From Prolixibacteraceae bacterium (GTDB taxonomy: Bacteria; Bacteroidota; Bacteroidia; Bacteroidales; Prolixibacteraceae), in contig JANQHI010000037.1 of assembly GCA_028282705.1 (NCBI GenBank), forward strand, positions 102,319 to 166,318: DNA of 64,000 nucleotides, in the 5' to 3' direction. The first letter of the stretch is position 1. The number at the start of each line of letters is the position of its first letter. Below, piece by piece: positions 8,886 to 19,195 of the stretch. The notes beneath the pieces were generated by a model that saw only the letters and a program-made list of their open reading frames with translations, had not been told where the DNA came from and searched no databases. Position numbers and translations under genes: made by a program.

Positions 8886-10255
8886 AGGAACAGGAAATAG
8901 ATAAGTTGTTTAAGGATAAATTGAAGGACTTTAGCCCTCCTCCTTCCCCTAATGTATGGGAAGGGATACAGGGTAGCATGGCTCATAAAAAAGGGCGCAG
9001 AAAAATCTTGTTTATGCAGGTGGCTGGTGTTGCAGCTGCTTTAGCCATTGGCATTATAACAGTTGTATTACTAAATGACAATGGGAATATTCAACCAGTA
9101 ATTACTGAAAACAACCCGATTGAGGACAGGCAAAATATATCACAAGAACCTGTAGAAAAACAAAAAGAAATACAAAACAATATTAGGGAAGTTGAGGAAC
9201 AAAGGGAAAGGCTGATGGCAGCTTCAACCTATGAAAATACATTTATTGCTACAAAATTGCCTGAAGCAAATAACCAACCCATTGAAACAGGGAAAACAGT
9301 TAGGCAAGCAGCCCCAATTATGGCATATGAATACCTTAAAACAAAAATAGCATCACTCTTACCTGTTGAAAGCCATATGGAGGCTTTGAAAGCTATGCAA
9401 AAGAACAAAACAGAAATAGGTTTAACAGATGCTGAAAGAGAACTTATTGCAATGAATGCTATGAACTTGAAACAAGGCAATGAGGAATCGCGCTGGGGGG
9501 TTGGCCTCCATGTCTCTCCTGAATATTCTTCTCATTCAGCCTCACACACCAATAGTTATACTCAAGAAATGACAAGGCAAACTTCAAGTGGGAGTGCCAA
9601 AGTTGGAGGTGGCTTTTCTGTGAAATACAAAGCAAATAAAAAATGGAGTTTTGAAAGTGGTGTGTATTATTCTCAGAATGGGCAGAAATCAAGCAATGCC
9701 AGCAGGGTATTACCATCAGCAGCACCAGAGGCTTATGATAATAGTATCTCCAATACACCTGTATCATTATCCCAGGGAAACCTGTTAATGAATAGTACTG
9801 CTGGGGTGATACAAATTAATAATACCCCTTCAGATGTGAGGCTCTATGCAAACCTGGCAGCTCCTGATGAAAAAGCTGTGGTATTGCTTTCATCTGGTGA
9901 ATATTACCAGGTTTTTGATTTTGTTGAAGTGCCATTGTATGTAAGGTATAATTTGATAGAGTCAGATTTTAATATTCAACTAATGGGGGGTGTTAGTACA
10001 AACTTTGTGGTTGGTAACAATGTATTTCTTGATGATAACGGCTCTTCCCAAAAAGTTGGTAAAACACAGAATATTTCATCTGCTAACTATTCAGGCACCA
10101 TAGGATTTGGCATTGAATATGCACTAGGTAAAAATATTTCTTTATCAGTTGAACCCAGGTTTAATTATTTCTTAAGTTCAATAAACAATAGCCCTGATGT
10201 TAATTTCCGCCCATACAGGATTGGGATTTTAACAGGGGTGAATTACAAATTTTGA
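8882..10255 (+). CDS. Anti-sigma-like membrane protein with C-terminal outer-membrane-barrel-like domain
   Basis: A 457-aa protein overlapping the sigma gene by 4 bases. The N-terminal ~40 residues (DKLFKDKLKDF, PPPSPNVWEGI) match the short cytoplasmic sigma-binding segment seen in Bacteroidota anti-sigma-like proteins. One transmembrane helix follows at ~43-65, then a charged coiled segment (~85-115). The C-terminal ~260 residues (from ESRWGVGLHVSPEYS) alternate like barrel strands and end in NYKF with the outer-membrane terminal Phe. The likely role is holding the sigma factor at the inner membrane and sensing the envelope. Whether the C-domain is inserted in the outer membrane or folds in the periplasm is unknown. 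Similar hybrids are annotated only as hypothetical or PorT-like. Confidence 0.7.
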   Translation: MKEQEIDKLFKDKLKDFSPPPSPNVWEGIQGSMAHKKGRRKILFMQVAGVAAALAIGIITVVLLNDNGNIQPVITENNPIEDRQNISQEPVEKQKEIQNNIREVEEQRERLMAASTYENTFIATKLPEANNQPIETGKTVRQAAPIMAYEYLKTKIASLLPVESHMEALKAMQKNKTEIGLTDAERELIAMNAMNLKQGNEESRWGVGLHVSPEYSSHSASHTNSYTQEMTRQTSSGSAKVGGGFSVKYKANKKWSFESGVYYSQNGQKSSNASRVLPSAAPEAYDNSISNTPVSLSQGNLLMNSTAGVIQINNTPSDVRLYANLAAPDEKAVVLLSSGEYYQVFDFVEVPLYVRYNLIESDFNIQLMGGVSTNFVVGNNVFLDDNGSSQKVGKTQNISSANYSGTIGFGIEYALGKNISLSVEPRFNYFLSSINNSPDVNFRPYRIGILTGVNYKF

Positions 10256-10259
10256 ATAA

Positions 10260-12809
10260 CTACCTGATAACAGGACCAAAAAATACAGCATTTGAGAAAA
10301 GCTTGCTAGTACCAAGCCAAATCCCCCTGAAATTCATGTTTTCATAATAATTGATTATCCTACCCCTTCCATAAGAAGCAGTAAAAACCACTGGTGAATT
10401 TGCAATCCTGTTCAAGTTAGCTTCAGAAACATATCCACTTATATATGGGGTTTGAGTGAATTTTACAGGTTCAGCATAAGGTATTTTTGTACTAACAGCA
10501 ACCAATGACCCACTTTTAAAAATTGGAAGTTCATTCGTGACATAGCCATAACAAAGAGGATGGGTAACATCAATTTCAGTTTGGAAAATAGAACCACTGA
10601 TCACATTCAAACTATAATTTTTTCTCTTGTCAGCATACCTTTGGTTAAAAGTGGAATCAACAGCAACAGGATTTTTAAAATTAACATTTGCCAATTGGTT
10701 AGATGCAACCCACTTAGCAGCATTTTTGCAAGCAACAAGGGTCCCCCCTGCTTTAACCCATGCCTTAATTTTCTTGGCTTCTTTTTCTCCAAATATTTCA
10801 TATAGCCCATCAGGCAATATAATTGTATTGTATTTTTCCAGGCTTGCCCTGTTAAAAGAATGGATATCAAGCATGGTAACTGGGATATGGTACTCCTGGT
10901 CAAACAGGTGCCATATTTCTCCTGCATCACGGCTATTAACACTGTTCCCAACTAACATAAGGACTTTGGGCTTCTTTAATTTAGAAAAACCACCACTTCC
11001 CATGTCAATACCTGTTTCTGTAAGGCCTGTTTTTAGCCCATAGAAATGTATCCCTGTGTTGTTTGCTACTTCAGAAATAATTTGGGAAAGCCTTTTTTTA
11101 GGTACAGGTTGGTTATTAGAAGTAATTAGTATAGAGCCACTTTTAAAGACTTTTGAAGTACCATCAACTACAATGGTAAAAGGGCTGGTAGCTACCCTGG
11201 CATCAACCCCTTTTTGCTGAAGTTGGTATAAAGCCTTTGGTGCAAAATGGCTGTTCCAGCTAAAGGCAAAGCCAATATCATTTTCACTCCCAAATATATT
11301 GCCAGAGGGGGATCCCACATCTGAAAAGCCACCAATATTCCCACTTTCTTTTGAAGGCAATTTTTCAAAAGGCATATTGAAAGCATAGGGTAAGGTCCAG
11401 GTAGAGACATCATAAAAAGTGGTGTCCTTAAATGAAGAAGATTCTTCAAAAAAGGATTTTATCAGCCTGTATTGGTTTTGGTTGAGGGAAACTGCAAATG
11501 AAGTTTTTTCGTGAAATGTTTTCCCATTAATAGTGATATCTTCCTTGATTTCAGAAACTTGTATTTGATGCTGTTTGAGGAGGTTAATGAACTTGAAAAC
11601 CAGAGCTTTATTATTTGGGTCTCCAAAAACATATCCTTTTACAGGGTCATTTTCTGCCAGAGCCAATGCTTCAATATAAAAAGCTTGTTGATGTTGCAAC
11701 AGGTCTTCGCGGAAATTCATGGCAGCATCAAGTGTTGATAAGGTAACTGTAAACTGGTTTTTTATGGCATAGGCAAATGTTTTTATCCCTTCAGGGGTTT
11801 CCCTTTCGCGTCCACGAAAACCAGCTTGTTCAAAAAGTATCCCAACACCTGAATTGATATCAGGATATGAAGAGCCTTTCCCAAAATAGAAATCATCAAA
11901 CCTTTCTTCTGAAAAATAATAAGTGCCTATTTTATCCAAGTAGTTAGCATGGTATGCTGCTATCTTTTTGGTCAATATATAGTTGTTCTCTGGTGTCCAA
12001 GGGTTATTTCTTGAAGGTACCCCAGGTTGGAAGAAAAATGTAGAACTGGAAGCCATTTCATGATGGTCGGTAACAATGTTAGGTTTCCATTCATGTAATT
12101 TGGCTACCCTTCCTTTTGTTTCAGGATTTACCAGTAAAATATAGTCACGATTCAGGTCAAACCAATAATGGTTACCCCTGCCACCTGGCCAAACTTCAGC
12201 AAACTGGCGCGATTCTGAGCCAGGGACTACTGTTTGGCTTTGATGCATATTAGCCCAGGTACTGTGGCGCGTGAAACCATCAGGGTTGAGGCATGGGTCT
12301 ACCAGGATTATTGTATTGGCCAACAGGCTATCAATTTTATCACCTTGTGCTGCAGCCAAATAATAGGCAGTAATAACTGATGAGTTTGTTGCACTTGATT
12401 CATTGCCATGGACACCGTATCCCAGGGTAATAACCAAAGGTACATCTTTGATACTGATGTTACTTCCTGGTTCTGAAAAACTGATGTGTGCCTGCTTAAG
12501 TTTTTCCAGGTTTTTATGGTTTTCTTCAGAAGAAAAAATTAAATGGACAAGAGGCCTGTTCTCATAAGAGCGCGCATATTCTTCAATAATCGCCCTTTCT
12601 GACAAACCTGCTATTTCAACCATATAATTTAATACCTGGTCATGGGTTAAATGCAATTGCCCAGGCTCGTACCCAAAAAATTCTTCAGGGGTTGGTATTT
12701 TTTTGTTATAGGTTACATTATCAGGTAGGAAATAGCTCATCTCACTCCTGGCATAAGATACCATGAACAAAAAGGGGATCAAGAAATAAATAGCAAGCAG
12801 ATTTTTCAT
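10260..12809 (-). CDS. Secreted M14-family zinc carboxypeptidase
   Basis: About 849 aa from the chosen start. ATG 12809 gives a clean signal peptide (MKNLLAIYFLIPFLF); the in-frame ATG at 12899 would add 30 non-signal residues. The peptidase domain has the zinc ligands in GVHGNES (H134, E137), a histidine pair in TDHHEM (H249/H250) supplying the third ligand, the substrate-binding LNRD, and the general-base Glu in ILFEQAG (E327). The second half (residues ~400-849) contains a class I glutamine-amidotransferase-like segment (VLMLVGNSVNSRDAGEIW onward), as in large Bacteroidota M14 proteins. It probably degrades peptides in the periplasm or outside. Its stop lies 4 bases from the convergent upstream gene. 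Confidence 0.9.
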   Translation of the reverse strand: MKNLLAIYFLIPFLFMVSYARSEMSYFLPDNVTYNKKIPTPEEFFGYEPGQLHLTHDQVLNYMVEIAGLSERAIIEEYARSYENRPLVHLIFSSEENHKNLEKLKQAHISFSEPGSNISIKDVPLVITLGYGVHGNESSATNSSVITAYYLAAAQGDKIDSLLANTIILVDPCLNPDGFTRHSTWANMHQSQTVVPGSESRQFAEVWPGGRGNHYWFDLNRDYILLVNPETKGRVAKLHEWKPNIVTDHHEMASSSTFFFQPGVPSRNNPWTPENNYILTKKIAAYHANYLDKIGTYYFSEERFDDFYFGKGSSYPDINSGVGILFEQAGFRGRERETPEGIKTFAYAIKNQFTVTLSTLDAAMNFREDLLQHQQAFYIEALALAENDPVKGYVFGDPNNKALVFKFINLLKQHQIQVSEIKEDITINGKTFHEKTSFAVSLNQNQYRLIKSFFEESSSFKDTTFYDVSTWTLPYAFNMPFEKLPSKESGNIGGFSDVGSPSGNIFGSENDIGFAFSWNSHFAPKALYQLQQKGVDARVATSPFTIVVDGTSKVFKSGSILITSNNQPVPKKRLSQIISEVANNTGIHFYGLKTGLTETGIDMGSGGFSKLKKPKVLMLVGNSVNSRDAGEIWHLFDQEYHIPVTMLDIHSFNRASLEKYNTIILPDGLYEIFGEKEAKKIKAWVKAGGTLVACKNAAKWVASNQLANVNFKNPVAVDSTFNQRYADKRKNYSLNVISGSIFQTEIDVTHPLCYGYVTNELPIFKSGSLVAVSTKIPYAEPVKFTQTPYISGYVSEANLNRIANSPVVFTASYGRGRIINYYENMNFRGIWLGTSKLFSNAVFFGPVIR

Positions 12810-13099
12810 AATTGAAATAGTTTGTTTCTCAAAAGCATTACCTGCATGTTTTGAAGGATAGGCAGGCAATTTATCCCAAAACTTATGTGGACATTTCATT
12901 ATATGGAAATTGGGATGAAAATAAGCCCCATCTAATTTAATAAAATAATTGTTGTTAATGTGGTCATAACAAAAATCTCAGATAAAAAGTTGCCCATTCA
13001 CGCAACCATTTATGATTCTGGTACATCTGTCAGGTGTTATTAGCTATTTGGTATGAATACTAAATAAAATTAACTAAGATTCATATAAATCAAACATCT

Positions 13100-13855
13100 A
13101 TGAAAAGAGCATTTCTGTTACTATTCACCTTTATAATTTTCATTTCTGCCCATGGCCAAAAAAACAAAGGGCAAGTTTTCCTGAAAAATGGATCAATTAT
13201 AAAAGGTAAAATACTGGAGTCAGGCTCTGGTATTGTGCGCATTAGTTCAGCAGGGAATTTCTGGGTATTCCCTCAGGCTGAGGTTGAAAAAATATCCTAT
13301 TTCAATGAAAAGGATGATTTTTTGGTAGAGCAACAAGCAAGTAAAATATATTTCCACACAGAAATAGGGGTGCTTGCAGGAAACAGTAATAATGAACAAT
13401 TTGCCCCATTTTCGTTTCAAGGGTCAGCAAATTACTCAATCAGCAAAAAGCTGGCCATGGGGCTGGGCGCAGGCCTGGAGTTCCTACAGGAAACCCATAT
13501 GCCTGTATTTATGAATACAGAATACAGCTTCAGGAATACGAAATTTTCTCCCTATGCATTTCTGCAAGTTGGCTATGCATTTCCAATTGAGGAGTCAAGG
13601 GAATATTATCACATTGTACCTTATTATTCATATTCTTCTTATTGGCCATATCCTGATGCTCAGGAGTTGGATGCAAAAGGAGGAGTTCTTATAAACCCTG
13701 GGATTGGTATAAAAACTATGTTTACCCAAAATTTTGGGATGACCTTTTCTTTTGGTTACCGTTTTAGCCGTTTGCAGTATAAAGGTGAAGGTGAATATTC
13801 TCTTAATGCTGATTATAACAGGCTTACCTTAAAGCTTGGGATCATTTTTAATTAA
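13100..13855 (+). CDS. Hypothetical outer-membrane beta-barrel protein
   Basis: A 251-aa protein with a signal peptide (residues 1-19, ending SAHGQ). An N-terminal segment (GQVFLKNGSIIKGKILE) resembles the small beta domains often found before barrels in this phylum. Amphipathic strands then run to the C-terminus, which ends LGIIFN. A Tyr/Ser/Pro-rich stretch (YHIVPYYSYSSYWPYP, residues ~172-187) is probably an extracellular loop. It is followed after 17 bases by a lipoprotein gene on the same strand, so the two are probably co-transcribed. No function is recognised. Confidence 0.7.
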   Translation: MKRAFLLLFTFIIFISAHGQKNKGQVFLKNGSIIKGKILESGSGIVRISSAGNFWVFPQAEVEKISYFNEKDDFLVEQQASKIYFHTEIGVLAGNSNNEQFAPFSFQGSANYSISKKLAMGLGAGLEFLQETHMPVFMNTEYSFRNTKFSPYAFLQVGYAFPIEESREYYHIVPYYSYSSYWPYPDAQELDAKGGVLINPGIGIKTMFTQNFGMTFSFGYRFSRLQYKGEGEYSLNADYNRLTLKLGIIFN

Positions 13856-13872
13856 ACTTAACCTGGATAAAA

Positions 13873-15156
13873 ATGAAAAATTTCATAAAAGTATTGTTTA
13901 TAGCTTTCATTTCACAAACAATGTATTCCTGCATGGATACATTTGAAGAAGAATTTATGGCTAATTCCCCAGTTTACATGGGGTATGAAGAACTTAGGGA
14001 TGCTGTAGTACTTTCATCAGCAAGGGAACTTAAAAATACAGGTAAAATATATTTCAAGGATAACTTCATTTTTATTAATGAACAGTTAAAAGGGGTACAC
14101 ATTATTGATAATTCAGACCCATCAAACCCTGTAAACAAGGGGTTTATTGAAATTCCAGGAAATGTTGATATAGCCATTAAAAACACAACCCTATATGCTG
14201 ACAGCTATGTTGATATGGTAGCTATTGATGTTTCTAACCTGGATAATATCCATGAAGTAAGCAGGGTTACAGATGTCTTTCCATACACCCTGCCCCCCTA
14301 TGATAAAGAATACAGGGTAGCAGAGATTGACCAGGAGAAAGGAGTTGTAATTGATTGGGAGGTAAAAAAAGTAAAACAAGAACTTGAGCAACATTATTAT
14401 CCTGTTTACAAGGAATACCTGGCAATGAATACTGCTGATTTAATTACAGGGTCACCCTCTGGAGGTGGGTCAGGCCCATCATTTGGGATAGGTGGCTCAA
14501 TGGCTCGTTTTGGCTTGTATGAAGACTATTTGTATACAGTAAATGAAAATACCCTTTATATATTTAATGTGGTTGATCCTGAAAACCCTAAAGATATTGG
14601 CTCACAATATGTAGGTTGGGCTATTGAAACCATGTTTATTTATGATGGGCATATGTTTTTTGGCTCACAAAATGGGATGCTTATTTATAGCCTTGCAGTA
14701 GCTACTGTGCCTAAGCAAATTGGTATGTTTTGGCATGTAACTTCATGTGACCCTGTTGTTGTCCAGGATGGGTATGCCTATATTACTTTAAGGGGAGGCA
14801 ATCTTTGTGGAAGTAACGTGAACAGGCTGGATGTTGTAGAACTTTCAAATAATTACATTGATAATACCCTGGTAGCATCTTATCCAATGCATGGTCCATA
14901 TGGCTTGGGGATTGATGGGGAAGTATTATTTGTGTGTGATGGGGATAAGGGGTTAAAAATTTACAATATATCAGATAAGCTGAACATTGATAAGCACCTA
15001 ATAAAGGCCTATCCATCCATAAATGCTTATGATGTAATCCCTGTTAATGGCAACCTTTTCCTGATAGGAGAAGATGGCTTCTATCAATATGATTATTCTG
15101 ATATACAGAATATAACACAACTGAGTTCAATACCAGTTGCTAAGTCAGGCCCATGA
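13873..15156 (+). CDS. Lipoprotein with LVIVD-type beta-propeller repeats
   Basis: A 427-aa protein. A lipoprotein signal leads to the lipid Cys in TMYSC (residue ~20). The body carries repeated blocks with the LVIVD pattern, in which a short beta strand is followed by DNSDPSNPVNKG, DVSNLDNIHEVS or NVVDPENPKDIG, consistent with a propeller at the cell surface. A Gly/Ser-rich linker (SGGGSGPSFGIGGS) sits at residues ~197-210. Such proteins are frequent in Bacteroidota; their ligands are mostly unknown. It is downstream of the barrel gene at 13100 and upstream of a strong terminator, which defines a two-gene unit. Confidence 0.78.
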   Translation: MKNFIKVLFIAFISQTMYSCMDTFEEEFMANSPVYMGYEELRDAVVLSSARELKNTGKIYFKDNFIFINEQLKGVHIIDNSDPSNPVNKGFIEIPGNVDIAIKNTTLYADSYVDMVAIDVSNLDNIHEVSRVTDVFPYTLPPYDKEYRVAEIDQEKGVVIDWEVKKVKQELEQHYYPVYKEYLAMNTADLITGSPSGGGSGPSFGIGGSMARFGLYEDYLYTVNENTLYIFNVVDPENPKDIGSQYVGWAIETMFIYDGHMFFGSQNGMLIYSLAVATVPKQIGMFWHVTSCDPVVVQDGYAYITLRGGNLCGSNVNRLDVVELSNNYIDNTLVASYPMHGPYGLGIDGEVLFVCDGDKGLKIYNISDKLNIDKHLIKAYPSINAYDVIPVNGNLFLIGEDGFYQYDYSDIQNITQLSSIPVAKSGP

Positions 15157-15173
15157 GGTTAATTCTAAACGCT

Positions 15174-15206
15174 AAGCCCTGGAAAAGTCCAGGGCTTTAT
15201 TTTTTC
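15174..15206 (+). terminator. Rho-independent terminator after the LVIVD lipoprotein gene
   Basis: A 9-bp perfect stem (AAGCCCTGG 15174-15182, CCAGGGCTT 15189-15197) with a 6-base loop is followed by TATTTTTT. The remaining ~175 bases before the next gene are AT-rich with no gene seen. Confidence 0.88.
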
Positions 15207-15382
15207 ATTTTGATTCAAATTTTATGTTTTTAAGGCATTGATAAATGCTGTTTGTTGATGTTTTTATGTTGGAGAAGGTTTTTTTATTAAGAATTATCTG
15301 TAACATGTAATTTTTACTATTTAAATCAATCTAATAGGATTAACTTAGCAATAAGCTAAACCAAATAAATTAGGTATTAACC

Positions 15383-18112
15383 TTGAAAAGCAAACTTAAA
15401 CCTGGCAAATTAGCATATTTCGCATTTTTATTAGCCTTTTTTGTCCTTTCATTAAAAACAGTTGGGCAAGATGTGGAGGAAATAAAATTGCAGGGGCAAT
15501 ATAAAAATGCATCATTGGTTTCTTTCTTGCAAAGCCTGGAAGGAAAATACCCTATCAGGTTTTTTTATAAAAAAACCTGGATTGATACCATTACAATCAA
15601 CCAATATTTTAACCAGGTACCACTTAATACAGCCCTTGAAAGGATTTTCCAAAACCAAAAAATAGCTTACAGGTTCTTCCAGGAGAATTCAATCATACTG
15701 TTTCCTGCAAGTACCATCGAAAGGTTTCAAGATGTGGATTTTACAGAACAGATTAAAGTAATTGGAGACCCTATTAATACAGGGCGTTATAAAAGGGCAA
15801 TTTTAAAAGGGAAAATAGTTAATGGGAAAAATGGTGAATTATTAATTGGGGCAGTGGTATACAGCCCAAAAGAAGAAAAAGGGGTTTCAACCAATTCAGA
15901 AGGATATTTTGAGTTTGACCTGCTAACAGGAGAGCATACCCTTCAAATTTCATTCGTGGGATTTGAAGAAAGCACGAGGAAAATCAAGCTCATTGAAACA
16001 GGTGAAGTTGAATTTGAATTGTTTGAAGAAATCCACAATATTGAAGAGGTAGTTGTTGTGGGAGATGATGCTACTACTTCAAAAACTCAAATGAGTTTGG
16101 TGAAAGTAGACTCAAAAGTACTGAAGAAATTACCTGTTTTGATGGGTGAAACTGATGTGATCAAAGGAGTCACCATGATGGCAGGGGTACAGACTGTTGG
16201 GGAGCTGGCTTCAGGGTTCAATGTGCGTGGGGGGGATACAGACCAAAACCTGATATTGCTTGATGGGGCTCCTGTTTTTAACAGCTCACACCTGTTTGGT
16301 TTCCTTTCAATGATCAACCCTGATGTTGTTGGTAATATTAATTTATATAAAGGAGGGCTTCCTGCCAGGTATGGTGAGCGAATTTCTTCAGTGATGGAAA
16401 TCGACTTGAAAAAGGGTAATGATAAAAGCCTGAAAGCTTATGGAGGGATTGGCTTAATAAATTCAAGGGTTACCATTGATGGCCCTTTAATAAAAAACAA
16501 AAAATTAAAATTGCTGACAGGTTTTCGTTCATCTTACACTGATTGGATACTTGAGGAAATACCTGATGAAAATGTTTCACAAAGTGTTACCAATTTTTAT
16601 GATGCAAGTGGGTATATAACCTATGATTTTAATTTGCATAACAGCATAAGTTTAATGGCATATATCAGTGAAGATGAGTATAGTACAAGTGCACAATCAA
16701 TCAATAAATATGGAAACCTGCTGTTAAACCTGGACCTTAGGAATAAACTGGGAGAAAAGCTTTCAAGTGAATTAGCTTTTTCATATAGCAAATACACATT
16801 TCGTTTAACTGACCTGGCTGATAGTGTGCTTGTAAAAGCCTATTACCTGGACAACCAAATTCAGTACCATTCAGCAAAATACCATTTTAACTGGCATCCA
16901 CATGCACGCCATAATATACATTTTGGTGCAAATGGAATTTATTATTTGTCTGACCCAGGAGAAATAATTGCTTATAGCCCTGAAACCATTATTAACCCAC
17001 AAAAGCTTGAGAGAGAGAAGGCATTGGAAACAGCACTGTATTTGAGTGATGAATTTGACATTTCACCTGGGGTAACATTAAATGCTGGTTTGCGCTACAG
17101 CAGGTTTGACCTGTTTGGACCAGGTACTGTTTTTATGTATGATGAGAATAAACCCAAATCACCTGAAACTGTAATTGATTCTAAAATATTTGATTCAAAC
17201 CAGGTGATTAAAACTTATTCAGGGTTTGAGCCAAGGATTTCATTGAGGTATGAATTGCAAAATGATTTTATCCTTAAAATGAGTTACCAAAGAACAAGCC
17301 AATATTTTAACCAGATCAGTAATAATGCTGTGATTTCACCTGCTGAATCATGGAAAGCCAGTGATTATCATTTAAAACCTTTGATAAATGACCAGGTAGC
17401 TTTTGGGGTCACCAATAACAAGTTGGTTCATGGGCTTGACCTTTCAGCAGAACTCTATTATAAAAACCTGAAAGACCTTATTGAATATAGGAATGGTGCT
17501 GAAATTATTATGAATCCTAACCTTGAGACCAGCCTGATCAATGCTGATGGGTACTCATATGGTATTGAGTTATCACTTAACAAACCATCGGGAAGGCTCA
17601 CAGGTTGGATGAACTACACATTTGCGCGCACTATGCGCAAAACAGATAACAGGTTTGAAGAAGACCTGATCAATGAAGGGAAATATTACCCATCTATTTA
17701 TGACAAGCCCCATGACCTTTCAGTAGTTGCTAATTATAACATTAGCAGGCGCTGGAGGGTTTCAGGGAATTTTGTGTTGATATCAGGTAGACCTGTAACA
17801 TTGCCTGAAGTTACCTATAAATATGCTGGAGAAACATTGGTGTATTATTCAGACAGGAGTAAATACAGGATGCCTCCATACCATCGTTTTGATATCTCCA
17901 TAACTTTTGATGAAAACTTAAGAAGGAAAAGGATGTGGAAAGGAAGCTGGACCCTTTCAGTCTATAATTTATATGGAAGGAAAAACCCATATTCCATTTA
18001 TTACAGGAAAGCCCAGGCAGGGTCAGGCACAAATTACAGGAGCCATTCCCTGTACAAACTTTCAGTGATTGGGATACCTGTACCTTCATTAACCTATAAT
18101 TTTACTTTTTAG
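15383..18112 (+). CDS. TonB-dependent receptor with STN and carboxypeptidase-regulatory-like domains
   Basis: A 909-aa outer-membrane active transporter. In order: a signal peptide (~1-29), an STN-type secretin/TonB domain (~32-115), a CarboxypepD_reg_like domain (~137-215, ILKGKIVNGKNGE to SFVGFEES), a plug (~235-350, containing FNVRGGDTDQNLILLDG and LYKGGLPARYGERISSVMEI) and a 22-strand-type barrel ending in Phe. Initiation is at TTG 15383, as no ATG lies nearby in frame. It heads a four-gene unit with the DUF4249 lipoprotein starting directly after its stop. That pairing is common in Bacteroidota and suggests a receptor/lipoprotein complex. The STN domain usually talks to FecR-type anti-sigma factors, but none is adjacent. 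The substrate is unknown. Confidence 0.9.
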   Translation: MKSKLKPGKLAYFAFLLAFFVLSLKTVGQDVEEIKLQGQYKNASLVSFLQSLEGKYPIRFFYKKTWIDTITINQYFNQVPLNTALERIFQNQKIAYRFFQENSIILFPASTIERFQDVDFTEQIKVIGDPINTGRYKRAILKGKIVNGKNGELLIGAVVYSPKEEKGVSTNSEGYFEFDLLTGEHTLQISFVGFEESTRKIKLIETGEVEFELFEEIHNIEEVVVVGDDATTSKTQMSLVKVDSKVLKKLPVLMGETDVIKGVTMMAGVQTVGELASGFNVRGGDTDQNLILLDGAPVFNSSHLFGFLSMINPDVVGNINLYKGGLPARYGERISSVMEIDLKKGNDKSLKAYGGIGLINSRVTIDGPLIKNKKLKLLTGFRSSYTDWILEEIPDENVSQSVTNFYDASGYITYDFNLHNSISLMAYISEDEYSTSAQSINKYGNLLLNLDLRNKLGEKLSSELAFSYSKYTFRLTDLADSVLVKAYYLDNQIQYHSAKYHFNWHPHARHNIHFGANGIYYLSDPGEIIAYSPETIINPQKLEREKALETALYLSDEFDISPGVTLNAGLRYSRFDLFGPGTVFMYDENKPKSPETVIDSKIFDSNQVIKTYSGFEPRISLRYELQNDFILKMSYQRTSQYFNQISNNAVISPAESWKASDYHLKPLINDQVAFGVTNNKLVHGLDLSAELYYKNLKDLIEYRNGAEIIMNPNLETSLINADGYSYGIELSLNKPSGRLTGWMNYTFARTMRKTDNRFEEDLINEGKYYPSIYDKPHDLSVVANYNISRRWRVSGNFVLISGRPVTLPEVTYKYAGETLVYYSDRSKYRMPPYHRFDISITFDENLRRKRMWKGSWTLSVYNLYGRKNPYSIYYRKAQAGSGTNYRSHSLYKLSVIGIPVPSLTYNFTF

Positions 18113-19195
18113 ATGAAAAAGTATTTCCTATATAGCTGCATCCTGCTTTTGATCATCTCATCATGTGAAGAAGTTTATATCCCAGACCTGGATAATGCAG
18201 ATGATTTTCTGGTTGTGGAAGGAAGGTTAATGGCAAACCAGCACACCAATACAGTTTTGCTGCACAATTCACTGAATTTCATTAATAGTAACCAGGCTTA
18301 CCCACCTGTTGCAGGGGCAAAAGTTTTCCTGGTAACAGGCACAGGAGAGGAATATGCATTTCATGAATCTACACCAGGGGCATACCAGATAAACCATACA
18401 CTTGTTGAAAACCTGGAATACCACCTGCAAATTGAATTGGATGGTGAAGTATATAAATCAGAAATTCAGGTGGTTCCTGAAATCCCACATATTGACAGTA
18501 TATATGGAGAATATGGTTCAAATGTATATGTTGATGAAAATAATGAGCTAGCTACTGATTATGGTGTCAGGCTTTATGCAGATATCATGAAAAAGGGTAA
18601 CCATAACCATTATAGGTTCTATGCCCGAAAAATAATCCAATTTGTCTATCTCTTTGATTCAATGCCTCCAGGAGAATCAGAACCAATCCCCATTCCAGTT
18701 TATAATTGGAAATCATTTTATCCCACTGGGATATATAACATTGCAGGTCCTCCTGATTATAGTACCTCAGATGATATATATAAACACCCATTAGAGTTTT
18801 TTGACAATGATGTATACAAAATTATTGCAGATACCCAGTATTTTGCAGGGTGGATATATATTATTGACCAATTTGGGTTATCAGAGGGTACATACAATTA
18901 TTATGAAAGCCTGAACAGCCAGCTTGGCTCTGAAGGAAAGATATTCGACCCTGTTTATGTACAGGCTGAAGGTAATGTCCAATGCATCACTAGCCCAGAG
19001 GTTAAAGTGATGGGGAATTTTGAGATAGTTTCTTATAAAGAACATCGCTATTTTTTAAATTATTACAGGCATAGGAAAGAATTTTCGCTTAAGAAGATAC
19101 CCTATTTTTATGGTATCCCAATAAGGGGGAGGGTACTTATGTCTCCTCCTGATTTTTGGGAAACTTATGGTAAAATATATCCAGGAGGAAAATGA
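18113..19195 (+). CDS. DUF4249-family lipoprotein, partner of the TonB receptor
   Basis: A 360-aa protein with a lipoprotein signal (LLLIISSC, lipid Cys at residue 18). The DUF4249 pattern follows: DDFLVVEGRL, then an Ig-like strand region with PPVAGAKVFLVTG, LQIELDGEVYKSE and a later Tyr-rich half. It begins at the base after the receptor's stop, so translation is coupled. Members are nearly always encoded next to a TonB-dependent receptor and are presumed surface-exposed accessory lipoproteins, although no biochemical role is established. Its last 4 bases overlap the next gene. Confidence 0.85.
   Translation: MKKYFLYSCILLLIISSCEEVYIPDLDNADDFLVVEGRLMANQHTNTVLLHNSLNFINSNQAYPPVAGAKVFLVTGTGEEYAFHESTPGAYQINHTLVENLEYHLQIELDGEVYKSEIQVVPEIPHIDSIYGEYGSNVYVDENNELATDYGVRLYADIMKKGNHNHYRFYARKIIQFVYLFDSMPPGESEPIPIPVYNWKSFYPTGIYNIAGPPDYSTSDDIYKHPLEFFDNDVYKIIADTQYFAGWIYIIDQFGLSEGTYNYYESLNSQLGSEGKIFDPVYVQAEGNVQCITSPEVKVMGNFEIVSYKEHRYFLNYYRHRKEFSLKKIPYFYGIPIRGRVLMSPPDFWETYGKIYPGGK

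Noticed and set aside
10560..11043. Overlapping open frames opposite the M14 peptidase gene
   Set aside because: They are shadows of an intact coding sequence with clear zinc-peptidase motifs.
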